Part shown: piece after piece, positions 34,606 through 44,091 of the stretch | Layout: each line of letters begins with the position of its first letter | How positions within the stretch are numbered: the stretch's first letter is position 1 | Source: Fusobacterium sp. SYSU M8D902 | GTDB taxonomy: Bacteria; Fusobacteriota; Fusobacteriia; Fusobacteriales; Fusobacteriaceae | Direction: 5' to 3' | DNA: 64,000 bases | Assembly (NCBI RefSeq): GCF_040199715.1 | Contig: NZ_JBEFNA010000002.1 | Coordinates: forward strand, 92,256 to 156,255 | Notes under the pieces: model-generated | The model's input: only the letters and a program-made list of their open reading frames with translations | Told to the model about the DNA's origin: nothing | Databases searched by the model: none | Made by a program: the position numbers and the translations under genes

Positions 34606-35409
34606 ATGAGATATTTTATGCACGATAGGGATTTATCCCCAAAATTAGAAAAAAGAATAAGAGATTATTTTGCTAAGATAGAGAAGATTAAAATGGAGGT
34701 AACTTTTTTAAATAAGAACTACTCAGCTATTATTGATGTAAGAAGTTTTGAATGGTTGAGTAATTTCGATTGCTTTAACTGTCTTACCAACTGTTGTGTA
34801 CAGTTCCCCTATGAGTTTAACTCCAAAGCTCGTGAGATTATCTTGGATAATCTCAAAGAGTACAACAACTTAACTCAAGCTATATCCATTATGAAGGAGG
34901 AGGGGATGACTGAAAAAGAGATTTTAACTTCCATTAAAAATGATCAATTTTTAATTCCCGAAAATATGGTTGAAACTGTTTTTGATAGATGTACCTGCTC
35001 TTGTGTACACATAGATAGAAGCCTTTGTGCTATTCATAAAATATGTATTGATAACCATATGAGTCTTGGGGAGATAATTGATACAAAACCTCTTTGGTGT
35101 TCAATCTATCCACTTGAAATAATATTGGATGGAAATACTCTATATATCTTTGTTCCAACTAAAGGAAACAACTATCTCTCACTCAATGATTCTGATTTCC
35201 CATGTATGGATATTGAAAAATCTAAATCTCCCTATTTCAGGAGAGAAAACCCAATCGGTTTCAAAATAGATGAGTACCGTCCCTTTATTCTAAATTACTA
35301 TGAAGTTTTATCTCATATTTTTGGAAAAGATTTCTGTAACTCTATATTAAGCTATCTAAATATCTCTTTAGAAGATAAAAAAGAGGAGCAATACTCTAAA
35401 AAACACTAG
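34606..35409 (+). CDS. Cysteine-cluster protein, YkgJ/DUF3109-like
   Basis: A 267-aa soluble protein with cysteines grouped as CFNCLTNCC (Cys56-64), CTCSCVHIDRSLC (about 128-140), PLWCSIYP and DFPCMD. This resembles proteins of the YkgJ-type zinc/iron-chelating cluster and DUF3109 families, whose roles are unknown. AGGAGG precedes the ATG. Single gene converging on recQ. Confidence 0.6.
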   Translation: MRYFMHDRDLSPKLEKRIRDYFAKIEKIKMEVTFLNKNYSAIIDVRSFEWLSNFDCFNCLTNCCVQFPYEFNSKAREIILDNLKEYNNLTQAISIMKEEGMTEKEILTSIKNDQFLIPENMVETVFDRCTCSCVHIDRSLCAIHKICIDNHMSLGEIIDTKPLWCSIYPLEIILDGNTLYIFVPTKGNNYLSLNDSDFPCMDIEKSKSPYFRRENPIGFKIDEYRPFILNYYEVLSHIFGKDFCNSILSYLNISLEDKKEEQYSKKH

Positions 35410-35424
35410 GGCATTGCTCTTTTT
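35383..35424. terminator. Terminator overlapping the 3' end of the Cys-cluster gene
   Basis: GAGGAGCAAT (35383-35392) pairs with ATTGCTCTTT (35413-35422) with one bulge, followed by T residues; the left arm lies in the last codons. It also faces recQ from the other side. Confidence 0.6.
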
Positions 35425-35433
35425 ATATTAGAT

Positions 35434-37359
35434 CTATTTTACAAGAAAATTGAGAACTGTCTCATAAAGAATCTCCTTTACTTTTTCATTCTCCATTGTC
35501 ACTCCCAATCTTTTTTTCAAGGTATCTATCTTCTCATCATCTAATCCTTCATAGAGTTTACTCTCCTGTTTCACTCTTTCCATATCCTCATCATCATACC
35601 TATTAATTACTCTTAAGAACTCTTCTCCATAATTTTTAAACTTTTGATTTCCTATTCCTCTAATTTTTAGCATATCCCATCTATTTTTAGGTTTGTACTC
35701 TGCCATCTCTAAAAGTGTCATATCTGAAAATACAATATATGGAGCTACGTCCTCTCTTATAGCTATCTCGTTTCTCAATTGATTTAGCTCCTCAAATAAC
35801 GGATCTTCAAAGTAATCAAAGGTTATCTTCTCGTCTAACCTTCTAAATACAGAGATCTCATTTTTTAATACACCTCTTGATTTTTTATTCAACTTTAGTA
35901 CTGGAAAACTTCCTGCACTCTGCTCAAAGTACCCTTCAGAAATCAAAAAATTTATAAACTCCTCTATCCATCTAATATCTCTATCATTCATTATTCCAAA
36001 AGTTGAAAGTTTGTTGTACTCCTTTCTATCCATCTTAGTATCACTTCTACCATATAAAATATTTACCAATGTAGATATTCCAATACTCTCTTTTGCTCTT
36101 CCTATACAAGATATGACTTTTTGAGCCTCTATTGTAAGATCCTCTATATTTTTTAAAGTTTTACAATTTCCACACTTTCCACAATAATTTTTTATTCTCT
36201 TATCTCCAAAATACTTTAAGATATACTCTCTATAACAACTTTCGAGATAGGCGTACTCTATCATTGCATCAAGTTTCTTTACCTTTTCTTTTTTTAGTTC
36301 ATCTTCACTCTCTTCGTTACTCTCTATTAGAAACATCTGAGTACTTACATCCTCTTCAAAAAACATAAGTATCGCTTCTGAAGGTCCACCATCTCTCCCT
36401 GCTCTTCCAGCCTCTTGATAGTAACTCTCCATATCCTTAGGAATATTTCTATGTATTACAAATCTTACATTAGACTTGTCTATTCCCATTCCAAAAGCAT
36501 TTGTAGCTATCATTATCTGAATCTCATCTTTTAAAAATTTTTCCTGATTCTCTTTTCTTTCATTCTCTCCTAAACCAGCATGGTATTTCCCCACATTTAT
36601 CTCCCTCAACTTTAAATAGGCATAGAGATTATCTACCTCTTTTCTCGTTGAGGCATAGATTATTCCTGATTTTTTTCCAACCTTTTTCAAATAATCTACT
36701 ATATATGCCTCTGGAACTACATTTTTTACAACTTTAAAAAAAATATTTTCTCTGTCAAATCCATGAACATATACAAAGGGATTTTTAAGAGCCAGTTTTT
36801 CTTCAATATCTCTTCTAACCTCTTTAGTTGCTGTAGCTGTAAGAGCTAAGACCTGTACTCTTTGATCTATCTTGCCTATAAAATTGGGAATCTCTAGATA
36901 ACTTTTTCTAAAGTCATGTCCCCACTGTGATATACAATGAGCTTCATCTACTGCTATCATTGAAATCCTATATTTTTTTATAAATTCAACAAACCTCTCA
37001 TTATTCAATCTTTCTGGAGCTACGTAAACTATTTTGGCCTCACCTTGACGTATCTTTCTAAGACTCTCCACATACTCATCTTTAGATAGAGTTGAATTTA
37101 TATATACACTTTTTATTCCCAAAAGTCTCAACGAATCTACCTGATCTTTCATCAATGATATTAGAGGTGAGATTACTATTGTTAACCCCTTAAATAAGAG
37201 TGCTGGTACTTGATAACAGATTGATTTTCCTCCACCTGTACTCATCACTCCCAAAGTATCTCTTCCTGACAATACAGAATTAACTATTATCTCCTGTCCT
37301 CTTCTAAAATTGTCATATCCATATATCTCTTTCAATACTCTTCTTGCTTCTTTTTTCAT
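35434..37359 (-). CDS. recQ: ATP-dependent DNA helicase RecQ
   Basis: A 641-aa RecQ with an F/Q-like start ([13 protein letters not shown]), Walker [26 protein letters not shown], motif [12 protein letters not shown], a zinc-binding cysteine set (CYREYIL, CGKCGNC) with RQC domain, and a C-terminal HRDC-like domain ([15 protein letters not shown]). It unwinds DNA 3'-5' in recombination repair. GGTGA precedes the ATG. Confidence 0.93.
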   Translation of the reverse strand: MKKEARRVLKEIYGYDNFRRGQEIIVNSVLSGRDTLGVMSTGGGKSICYQVPALLFKGLTIVISPLISLMKDQVDSLRLLGIKSVYINSTLSKDEYVESLRKIRQGEAKIVYVAPERLNNERFVEFIKKYRISMIAVDEAHCISQWGHDFRKSYLEIPNFIGKIDQRVQVLALTATATKEVRRDIEEKLALKNPFVYVHGFDRENIFFKVVKNVVPEAYIVDYLKKVGKKSGIIYASTRKEVDNLYAYLKLREINVGKYHAGLGENERKENQEKFLKDEIQIMIATNAFGMGIDKSNVRFVIHRNIPKDMESYYQEAGRAGRDGGPSEAILMFFEEDVSTQMFLIESNEESEDELKKEKVKKLDAMIEYAYLESCYREYILKYFGDKRIKNYCGKCGNCKTLKNIEDLTIEAQKVISCIGRAKESIGISTLVNILYGRSDTKMDRKEYNKLSTFGIMNDRDIRWIEEFINFLISEGYFEQSAGSFPVLKLNKKSRGVLKNEISVFRRLDEKITFDYFEDPLFEELNQLRNEIAIREDVAPYIVFSDMTLLEMAEYKPKNRWDMLKIRGIGNQKFKNYGEEFLRVINRYDDEDMERVKQESKLYEGLDDEKIDTLKKRLGVTMENEKVKEILYETVLNFLVK

Positions 37360-37392
37360 ATATTCACCATATTTTATTTTATGTATTTGAAC

Positions 37393-37420
37393 AAAGAGGA
37401 GCTTTTTTTAACTCCTCTTT
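37393..37420 (-). terminator. Hairpin downstream of nrdJ
   Basis: AAAGAGGAG (37393-37401) pairs with CTCCTCTTT (37412-37420). It lies just after nrdJ and before recQ; the T run is better on the plus strand than on the minus strand, so efficiency for nrdJ is uncertain. Confidence 0.5.
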
Positions 37421-37461
37421 TTATAATATTATATCAATTTTTCTAAAAAAAAGCAAAACTG

Positions 37462-39732
37462 TTACTCACATTTTGAATATCCACAATTTCTACAAGAGTA
37501 ACATCCTCCTGTAACTTCCAATTCACTTCCACACTCTGGACAATTTATCTTTCTTTTCTCCAATTCCTCTACCATCTTTTGTTCATTTTTTTCCTCTTTA
37601 TCCATCAACTGAATAGCTTCTGTATGTCCACTTAATCCCATATTTTTTTCAAACTTTTTCAAAATATTTAAAATTGCCGAAGGACAAGTACTTCCTTGAC
37701 TCACATCTAAATTTTTACTTCTTGCCACTGCAAAAGAAGTACAACCACTCACACCATCAATAGCATCTTCAAGCATAAATAGATTTCCACCCAGTCTTAA
37801 AATTCCTGACATATATATAGCTACTGCTTGAATATTTTTCTCACAACCACCAGTACCACTTCTTATTACATATAGATCTTGAATTGCCCTCTCACTTGGC
37901 GAATAACCTATCATGACTTTTAATTTTCCACAACCTATTCTCATCTTATATGGATAGTAAATTGTGTCTTGAGCTATTGGTTTCAAAACTCCTCTTCCTA
38001 TAGTTTCCATCTTATCTTTCAATGCTTCTTCTGCACTCTTAGCTTTTTTAGTATCTACAGTGAGTATCCCCTCTCTATCACAACCAGCTCTATAAACAGT
38101 CATTCCCTTCAATCCACTTTTCCAAGCTTCAATATACAATTGCTTTACCTCTTCAACTGAAACTTTATTTACTAAATTTATAGTAGATGAAATACTAGCA
38201 TCTATTCTTTTTTGCCACACACTTTGCATCTTTATCCTATTATATGGATTTAAATTTTGAGCAGTGATAAAATAATCTGGTAACTCATCTTCATCTTTAA
38301 GAGCATTCTCTTCCATATATCTTTTCACAATTGGAATAAAAACCTTATAATACACATCCTCTCCATGAAGACTCTCTGTTTTTCTTGTATATGAAAAAGC
38401 GAAATTTGGCTCTATTCCTGTACTCATTTCAAGCATAGTTCCTATTGATCCTGTAGGTGCAATTGTTAAAAGTTGTGAGTTTCTAAGTCCGTACTTTTTT
38501 ATTAGTTCCAATGTTTCTGGACTTGCATTCTCTAATAAAAATGGAGATTTCAATATCTTCTCTGCTCTATATTTTGGAAAGCTTCCCTCTTCTTTTGCCA
38601 GCATTGCACTAGCTTTTAGAGCACTATCAATTATTGTTTTAGCAACTCTATCACAAAATTCTAAAGATTCATCTGAACCATATTTTAATCCTAATTTTAT
38701 TAATAGATCTCCAACTCCTAATACTCCTAACCCTATCTGTCTCCAATTTTTTACAGATTCTCTCTGCTCTTCTAACGGATGTAGTGGTAACCCCTCATCT
38801 AAAACATCATTCAAAGCTTTTACAGCCTTCTTAACAACTTTTTTTAATCTTTCAAAACAAAACTCTCCATTCTCTACAAAAGTAGGTAAGATAAGCGAAC
38901 CTAATAGACAACTTCCTCCTGCTGGTAAGGGTTCTTCAGCACAAGGATTTGTTCCACCATATTCAAATTCATCATCTTCACTCAATAAATTCCATTTTGA
39001 AATTCTATCCCAAAAAAGTATTCCAGGCTCTGCAAATCTCCAGTTTTGAACTGCTAACTCTGTAAATAATCTATTGGCATCTACGCTCTTTTTTATTATC
39101 TCACCTGTATCTATAACATTAAAAGTTGTTTCATAAGTTTTATTCTCTATAACAGCTTTCATAAAATTCTCATCTACTCTTACAGAGATATTTGCTTTTT
39201 GCACTCTTGTTAAATCTGATTTTATCTTAATAAACTCCTCTATATCAGGGTGATTGACATCTATTGAGATCATCAAAGCACCTCTTCTTCCCTTTTGTCC
39301 AATTATATCAGTAGTCATATTGTATAAATCCATAAATGATATTGAACCTGTTGTATATTTAGCAGAGTTATTGACTTCAGCTCCTCTAGGTCTCAACTTA
39401 GAAATATCTACACCACAACCACCTCCATATGAATAGGTTCTTGCTAATTTTTTTGCTGTATCAAATATAGATTCTAAGTTATCTTCTGGAGGAGTTACCA
39501 CATAGCAATTACTATAAGTTATCTTTCTTCCTAATTTTGCTAATCCTCTATTAGAGAGTATTCTTCCAGCAAAAATAAACTCTTTATTCTCTATCATCTC
39601 TTTTAATTCTTTATCTCCACCTGACACCCTATTTAACCAAGTTTCAAATGTTTCACCATCGTATTTATACTTTTTTTCCCAAATATCAATTCCTAATTTA
39701 TTTTCATCTCCAAGCCACTTTTTAATATCCAT
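37462..39732 (-). CDS. nrdJ: Adenosylcobalamin-dependent (class II) ribonucleotide reductase NrdJ
   Basis: A 756-aa class II RNR that reduces ribonucleotides with a B12-derived radical, independent of oxygen. Seen: the first redox cysteine in YSNCYV, the glycyl-rich SYGGGCGVDI, the active-site NPCAEEPL, QKGRRGALM, and late APTGSIGTML. The C-terminus adds a TSCPD-like domain (GGCEKN, STCPSAIL) and a zinc ribbon (CPECG...CRNCGYSKC). AGAGG precedes the ATG. Single gene with tandem NrdR-like boxes upstream; no cobalamin riboswitch is seen. Confidence 0.92.
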   Translation of the reverse strand: MDIKKWLGDENKLGIDIWEKKYKYDGETFETWLNRVSGGDKELKEMIENKEFIFAGRILSNRGLAKLGRKITYSNCYVVTPPEDNLESIFDTAKKLARTYSYGGGCGVDISKLRPRGAEVNNSAKYTTGSISFMDLYNMTTDIIGQKGRRGALMISIDVNHPDIEEFIKIKSDLTRVQKANISVRVDENFMKAVIENKTYETTFNVIDTGEIIKKSVDANRLFTELAVQNWRFAEPGILFWDRISKWNLLSEDDEFEYGGTNPCAEEPLPAGGSCLLGSLILPTFVENGEFCFERLKKVVKKAVKALNDVLDEGLPLHPLEEQRESVKNWRQIGLGVLGVGDLLIKLGLKYGSDESLEFCDRVAKTIIDSALKASAMLAKEEGSFPKYRAEKILKSPFLLENASPETLELIKKYGLRNSQLLTIAPTGSIGTMLEMSTGIEPNFAFSYTRKTESLHGEDVYYKVFIPIVKRYMEENALKDEDELPDYFITAQNLNPYNRIKMQSVWQKRIDASISSTINLVNKVSVEEVKQLYIEAWKSGLKGMTVYRAGCDREGILTVDTKKAKSAEEALKDKMETIGRGVLKPIAQDTIYYPYKMRIGCGKLKVMIGYSPSERAIQDLYVIRSGTGGCEKNIQAVAIYMSGILRLGGNLFMLEDAIDGVSGCTSFAVARSKNLDVSQGSTCPSAILNILKKFEKNMGLSGHTEAIQLMDKEEKNEQKMVEELEKRKINCPECGSELEVTGGCYSCRNCGYSKCE

Positions 39733-39767
39733 TTAATTACCTCTCTTTTTTTATTATTCCCCATAAC

Positions 39768-39829
39768 ATTATATCACATTTTCCACAAAATATAGTGTTT
39801 ATTTTTTATAAGTTTACTATATATTGTAT
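39768..39829 (-). promoter_or_regulatory. Extended -10 promoter of nrdJ with tandem NrdR-like boxes
   Basis: Minus-strand TATAAT (39768-39773) with TG (extended -10). Upstream of it lie two 16-bp NrdR-like boxes: CCACAAAATATAGTGT (39783-39798) and TTACTATATATTGTAT (39814-39829), 31 bp apart start to start. Both resemble the NrdR consensus ACACwATATATwGTGT, and the spacing of about three helical turns is the classical one. Confidence 0.75.
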
Positions 39830-39921
39830 TTATTGGTTGATAGTTTAACTATCAAAAATACTCTCTCTTTTTCTATACTAATTATCACTATTTATTTATT
39901 CAAATATCTTCATAATTGTGA

Positions 39922-39927
39922 TATAAT
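39922..39927 (+). promoter_or_regulatory. -10 box of mnmH
   Basis: TATAAT with TG one base upstream (39919-39920) and a weak TTCAAA -35 at 39899-39904. Confidence 0.55.
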
Positions 39928-39964
39928 ACAGAGTAAAATGTTGTCAAAATGTAAGGAGAATAAA

Positions 39965-41017
39965 ATGAATTTAGTCAGTTTTGAAAATTTTTTAAAGGAA
40001 AAAAATGCAATTCTTATTGATGTTAGAACTCCAAAAGAATTTGAATTAGATAAAGTTCCTAACTCTGTTAATATCCCTGTCCTTCTTGATGAAGAGAGAG
40101 TTTTAGTAGGAACTACTTATGTACAAGAATCTAAAGAGAAGGCAAAAAAATTGGGAGTAGAGTTTATTTCAAAAAGATTACCTGAAATTTTTGAACAGAT
40201 ACAAGAACTTTCAAAAAAACACTCTAAACTTGTTTTTATGTGTGCTAGAGGTGGAATGAGAAGTTCATCTATAACATCACTTTTTGGAAGTCTTGGATAT
40301 AAAGTTGCAAAACTTGAAGGTGGATATAAAGCTTATAGAGATTTTATAATAGCTAATATTCCACAACTTAATCAAAATTTTAAATATATAGTTGTACATG
40401 GTCGTACTGGTGTAGGAAAAACTAAAATTTTAAATAAGATGATCGACCTTGGAGTTTCAGTTTTAGATCTTGAAAGAATAGCTGCTCACAAAGGCTCTTT
40501 CTTTGGTGCTTTAGGTGAAAAACTTCCACAGAGTCAAAAAAGATTTGATGGAGAAATCTTCGAATTTCTTAGAACTTGTAAAACAAAATATATAGTTGTT
40601 GAGAGTGAAAGTAAAAGAATTGGAAATGTCTATATACCTGAATCAGTTTATTCTAGTATGACTGCAGGACAACATCTATTCATAGATACAAATATTCCAA
40701 ATAGATTAGATGTTTTATTGGAAGATTACACTAATGTCTCTGAAAATGAGCTTGAAGAGTGTATTATGAAGGTGGCTCGTTATGTATCAAAAGAAAAGAC
40801 AGCTAACTATCTACAACTTTTACATGAGAAAAAACTTAGAGAGTTAGGAGAGATTCTAATCAAACAATACTATGATCCACTTTATGAGGTGAGTATTGAT
40901 AAACATAAATTTGAACTCTCATTACACTATACTGATATGGATGAATGTGCCAAACAGCTTAGCAACTACTTCTTTAATTTAGAAAGTTTAGAAAATACAG
41001 ATAATAACGAAGATTAA
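39965..41017 (+). CDS. mnmH: tRNA 2-selenouridine synthase (MnmH/SelU/YbbB)
   Basis: MnmH replaces sulfur by selenium (through a geranylated intermediate) in wobble 2-thiouridine of tRNA. The 350-aa protein has an N-terminal rhodanese domain with IDVRTPKEFELD and the catalytic-loop cysteine in CARGGMRS, then a P-loop domain with HGRTGVGKTK. ATG 39965 is preceded by AAGGAG and lies downstream of the promoter; the longer open frame from 39824 is not real. It implies selenophosphate use (selD elsewhere). Divergent from nrdJ. Confidence 0.9.
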   Translation: MNLVSFENFLKEKNAILIDVRTPKEFELDKVPNSVNIPVLLDEERVLVGTTYVQESKEKAKKLGVEFISKRLPEIFEQIQELSKKHSKLVFMCARGGMRSSSITSLFGSLGYKVAKLEGGYKAYRDFIIANIPQLNQNFKYIVVHGRTGVGKTKILNKMIDLGVSVLDLERIAAHKGSFFGALGEKLPQSQKRFDGEIFEFLRTCKTKYIVVESESKRIGNVYIPESVYSSMTAGQHLFIDTNIPNRLDVLLEDYTNVSENELEECIMKVARYVSKEKTANYLQLLHEKKLRELGEILIKQYYDPLYEVSIDKHKFELSLHYTDMDECAKQLSNYFFNLESLENTDNNED

Positions 41018-41028
41018 TTTTTAATATT

Positions 41029-41307
41029 TTATACTAAAAAGGGAGTTTTCAAAGACATGTTGAAAACTCCTTTATCTATACTCTCATCATATAAAATATC
41101 AAAAGGTTCTTCTATTTTCTCAATTTTAGGTTTAGAATTATTTTCTTTAGAAATCAAACTAGCTTTTATTCTATAAAAAGTAACCCTACTTAATCCACTT
41201 AATTTAATACAATCTGTCAATTTTATACTTTTACTTAACCAAGTCTTGCTATATCTCTCTTGCTCAGTAGTAAGATTTTCTTGTTTATTGGGTTCTTCCC
41301 TATTTTT
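41029..41307 (-). pseudogene. Helix-turn-helix ORF fragment
   Basis: An open frame without ATG or credible ribosome site runs from just inside the end of the upstream gene to 41029. The middle part (LTDCIKLSGLSRVTFYRIKASL) looks like a resolvase-type helix-turn-helix, and the last dozen codons are simply the terminator hairpin read through. I interpret it as a decayed gene fragment rather than a working gene; a short TTG-started peptide from 41220 cannot be excluded. Confidence 0.4.
41038..41073. terminator. Terminator after mnmH, usable in both directions
   Basis: GGAGTTTTCAA (41042-41052) pairs with TTGAAAACTCC (41060-41070), extended by A/T pairs. A CTTTTT tract follows on the minus strand and CTTTAT on the plus strand. 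Confidence 0.75.
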
Positions 41308-42943
41308 CTATTTTATGATATACTCTTTTCCCATCAAAAACTAAAGCTATATTGGTTATATCATTTATTCCCTCTCTTTTTAAAAGAGTATCATATCTAT
41401 TTGTCTTAATTTGATTTAAAGCTTCTTCTAACTCTTTTTCTACTGTTCTATCCTTCAATCTCTTCAATTCTAAGATATAGGCTGGTTTATTTTTTAATAT
41501 TGGCTTTAATATTATATCTGGTCTTCCATCTCCACTTTCAAAATTAGGAATTGAAAGATATGTTCCCTCTAGTCCATATAAAAATCCTTCTAAAAGAGTT
41601 TGATAAGGATTTTCATATCTCTTATCTGTGTCATACATACTCATTACATTTAACACAAGATTTTCAAGACAACTTATTATTTCATCTAAATTTTTAGTTA
41701 AAAGTGCCACTTTTAATCTACTAATAGTTCCAAGTCCATTAAAAATAATATCTACGAATAGATTTTTAAAGAATGTCATTATCTCATTATTGGGTATTCT
41801 CACAAAATATGTATTCATATCTATCTTTTCTTTTACTGTTAAATATCCTGAGAATAATAGCAATTCCCATAAATCATCAGAGGATAAATTATTTCCTAAA
41901 GCTATACTTTGACTTATGTATACCACAGTTTCTTTTCCATTGAATAGGTTGTTCAATGTATCAAATACTGTTTTATCAGAATTTTTAAGCAATTCTTTTA
42001 TCAAAGCATTTCCAGATGTATTTATCCAATAAGCTCCTAACTCTTGATTACTTAAAAATTTTAATATACTTAATGGATTATATACCTCTGAATCTCCAAA
42101 TCTATATCCATTATACCAAGACTTTACCTCTTCAAGTTTGTAACTAACATCATAATCTTGGAGAGCTTTTTCTACTTCATCTTCAAGTAGTCCAAAATAT
42201 TGAGAATATTTCCTGTTAAGGATAGTATAATTTTCTATATTATTTAAGTCAGAAAATATCCCTGCTTGAGCTACTCTAACTATCCCAGTTAAAACTCCCA
42301 TATGTAAATATTCATTAGTTTTAAGTACATCTCCATAAAAACCTTTGAAAAAATTAATTGCTTCATTATAATATCCATTTTCATAGGCTGATATTATAGG
42401 AGAATCATATTCATCTATTAATACTATAACTTTTTCTTTATAAAATTTATATAATACTTCAGTTAAAAATTTCAAAGATTTTTTTGATAATGCTTCATCA
42501 AAGTCACTAGTTAAATATTTTTCAAACTCCATTAATGTATATTTATCTAATGAATCTGTTAAAAAAATATACTCTCTAAAAAGCTCTTTTATTTTTGATT
42601 TTATGCCATTAAAAGTAACTTCCCAGTTTAGTCCTCCTATACCTTTCATACTAATAAATATAACTGGGTATTTTCCTTGTTCACTTATCATAGGAGAGTT
42701 TTCTATGTACAAACTTTTAAATAGCTTTCTATTCTCTTCTCTATTTTCTATATCAAAAAAATATCTAAGAGTAGACATATTAAGAGTTTTTCCAAATCTT
42801 CTTGGTCTACAAAATAATTTAATATCAGCGCCATCAAGAAGAATATCTTCTATAAATTTAGTCTTATCTATATAATAATAATCTAGTGTTCTAATTTTTT
42901 TAAAATCATCTACTCCAAGTCCTAATTTTTTTTGTTTTAACAT
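41300..42943 (-). CDS. AAA-ATPase-like / PD-(D/E)XK nuclease family protein
   Basis: A 547-aa member of the AAA-ATPase-like plus PDDEXK_9 family. It shows KLGLGVDDFKKI and YYIDKTKFIEDIL at the start, a P-loop variant RPRRFGKTLNMSTL, VLIDEYDSPI (Walker B), the SWYNGYRFG motif, and a C-terminal nuclease-like core RPDIIL followed by AYILELKR. The family is common and multi-copy in Fusobacterium, Clostridia and Bacteroidetes; its role is unknown (mobile or defence functions are speculation). ATG 42943 with AGAGGAGG is used. An extended -10 (TGTTATAAT, minus strand 42971-42979) precedes it. Confidence 0.85.
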   Translation of the reverse strand: MLKQKKLGLGVDDFKKIRTLDYYYIDKTKFIEDILLDGADIKLFCRPRRFGKTLNMSTLRYFFDIENREENRKLFKSLYIENSPMISEQGKYPVIFISMKGIGGLNWEVTFNGIKSKIKELFREYIFLTDSLDKYTLMEFEKYLTSDFDEALSKKSLKFLTEVLYKFYKEKVIVLIDEYDSPIISAYENGYYNEAINFFKGFYGDVLKTNEYLHMGVLTGIVRVAQAGIFSDLNNIENYTILNRKYSQYFGLLEDEVEKALQDYDVSYKLEEVKSWYNGYRFGDSEVYNPLSILKFLSNQELGAYWINTSGNALIKELLKNSDKTVFDTLNNLFNGKETVVYISQSIALGNNLSSDDLWELLLFSGYLTVKEKIDMNTYFVRIPNNEIMTFFKNLFVDIIFNGLGTISRLKVALLTKNLDEIISCLENLVLNVMSMYDTDKRYENPYQTLLEGFLYGLEGTYLSIPNFESGDGRPDIILKPILKNKPAYILELKRLKDRTVEKELEEALNQIKTNRYDTLLKREGINDITNIALVFDGKRVYHKIEK

Positions 42944-43058
42944 AAAAACCTCCTCTCTATTTTTAGAGATATTATAACATAAAATTCTTCTTAACAAAAT
43001 TATAACTTTTCGTTATCAAAAAATCAATAAAATTAAATAGCATTTAATAAAAAAAGAA

Positions 43059-43097
43059 GAGACCTTAGTAATTTTTTTAATAAATTACTAAAGCCTC
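43059..43097 (-). terminator. Terminator of the butyrate operon
   Basis: Arms 43059-43074 and 43082-43097 pair over about 16 bp with two mismatches; on the minus strand TTCTTTTTTT follows. It lies about 105 bp after hbd; the stretch between them shows nothing else. Confidence 0.85.
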
Positions 43098-43202
43098 ATT
43101 GAAATTTTATTTTGTTTTATTTATCAACACCATTTAACAAAGAGCCACTAATAATAAAAAATCATTAATTCACAACAGCCCCTTTATATTAAACTTTTTT
43201 TA

Positions 43203-44042
43203 CTATTTAGTATAGTCGAAGAATCCCATTCCAGTTTTTCTTCCAAGTTTTCCACCTCTAACCATTTTTCTTAATAATGGATGAGGTCTATATTTAGAAT
43301 CTCCAAATTCATTGTATAATACTTCCATAATAGCTAGACATACATCTAATCCTATTAAATCTCCTAAAGCTAATGGTCCCATTGGGTGGTTAGCTCCTAA
43401 TTTCATAGCATTATCTATTCCTTCAGCTGAAGCTACACCGTCAGCTAAAATTCCTACTGCTTCGTTTATCATTGGAATTAATACTCTATTTACAACAAAT
43501 CCTGCTGCTTCTTCTACTTGTACAGGAACTTTTCCTATTTCTTCAGATATTTTTTTGATAGTTTCTACTATCTCAACTGGAGTATTTAATCCTGCTATTA
43601 CTTCTACAAGTTTCATAACAGGTACTGGGTTAAAGAAGTGCATTCCAATTACTGGTCTATTTAATCCTGCTCCTATTTCTGTTATTGATAATGATGATGT
43701 GTTAGTTGCAAATATAGCTTCTGGTTTGCAAATAGCATCTAACTCTTTAAAAGTTTGTTTTTTGATCTCCATATTTTCTAAGGCTGCTTCAATTACTAAA
43801 TCACAATCTCCACAAATTTCTTTAGTTCCAGTTGTAATTTTTGCTAATACAGCATCTACAGTTGCTTGATCCATTTTTCCTTTAGCGATCATTCTTTCAA
43901 AACCTTTTGCTATTTTAGCTTTTCCTCTTGCTGCAAACTCCTCATTAATATCACAAAGAACTACTTCATATCCTTCAGTTTGTGCAAATGTTTGTGCAAT
44001 TCCAGAACCCATAGTTCCAGCACCAATTACTCCTATTTTCAT
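43203..44042 (-). CDS. hbd: 3-hydroxybutyryl-CoA dehydrogenase
   Basis: NAD(P)-dependent reduction of acetoacetyl-CoA in the butyrate pathway. The 279-aa protein starts with the Rossmann motif [17 protein letters not shown], has [12 protein letters not shown], and [17 protein letters not shown] with catalytic His, then [20 protein letters not shown] precedes the ATG. It is the third gene of thlA-crt-hbd. Confidence 0.94.
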   Translation of the reverse strand: MKIGVIGAGTMGSGIAQTFAQTEGYEVVLCDINEEFAARGKAKIAKGFERMIAKGKMDQATVDAVLAKITTGTKEICGDCDLVIEAALENMEIKKQTFKELDAICKPEAIFATNTSSLSITEIGAGLNRPVIGMHFFNPVPVMKLVEVIAGLNTPVEIVETIKKISEEIGKVPVQVEEAAGFVVNRVLIPMINEAVGILADGVASAEGIDNAMKLGANHPMGPLALGDLIGLDVCLAIMEVLYNEFGDSKYRPHPLLRKMVRGGKLGRKTGMGFFDYTK

Positions 44043-44091
44043 CTCAATGCCTCCTAAGTTTTTATATCTATTTTATCTAAAGAGTTTTTTC

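Noticed and set aside
39824-39964. N-terminal extension of mnmH
   Set aside because: The extension covers the -10 box and an NrdR-like box and lacks a ribosome site; ATG 39965 has AAGGAG.
39733-39964. Cobalamin riboswitch before nrdJ
   Set aside because: No B12-box-like conserved core or long structured leader; the region is explained by promoters and NrdR-like boxes.
43312-43869. Long open frame antisense to hbd
   Set aside because: It mirrors the hbd codon pattern, has no ribosome site and its peptide is low-complexity; hbd is a certain gene.
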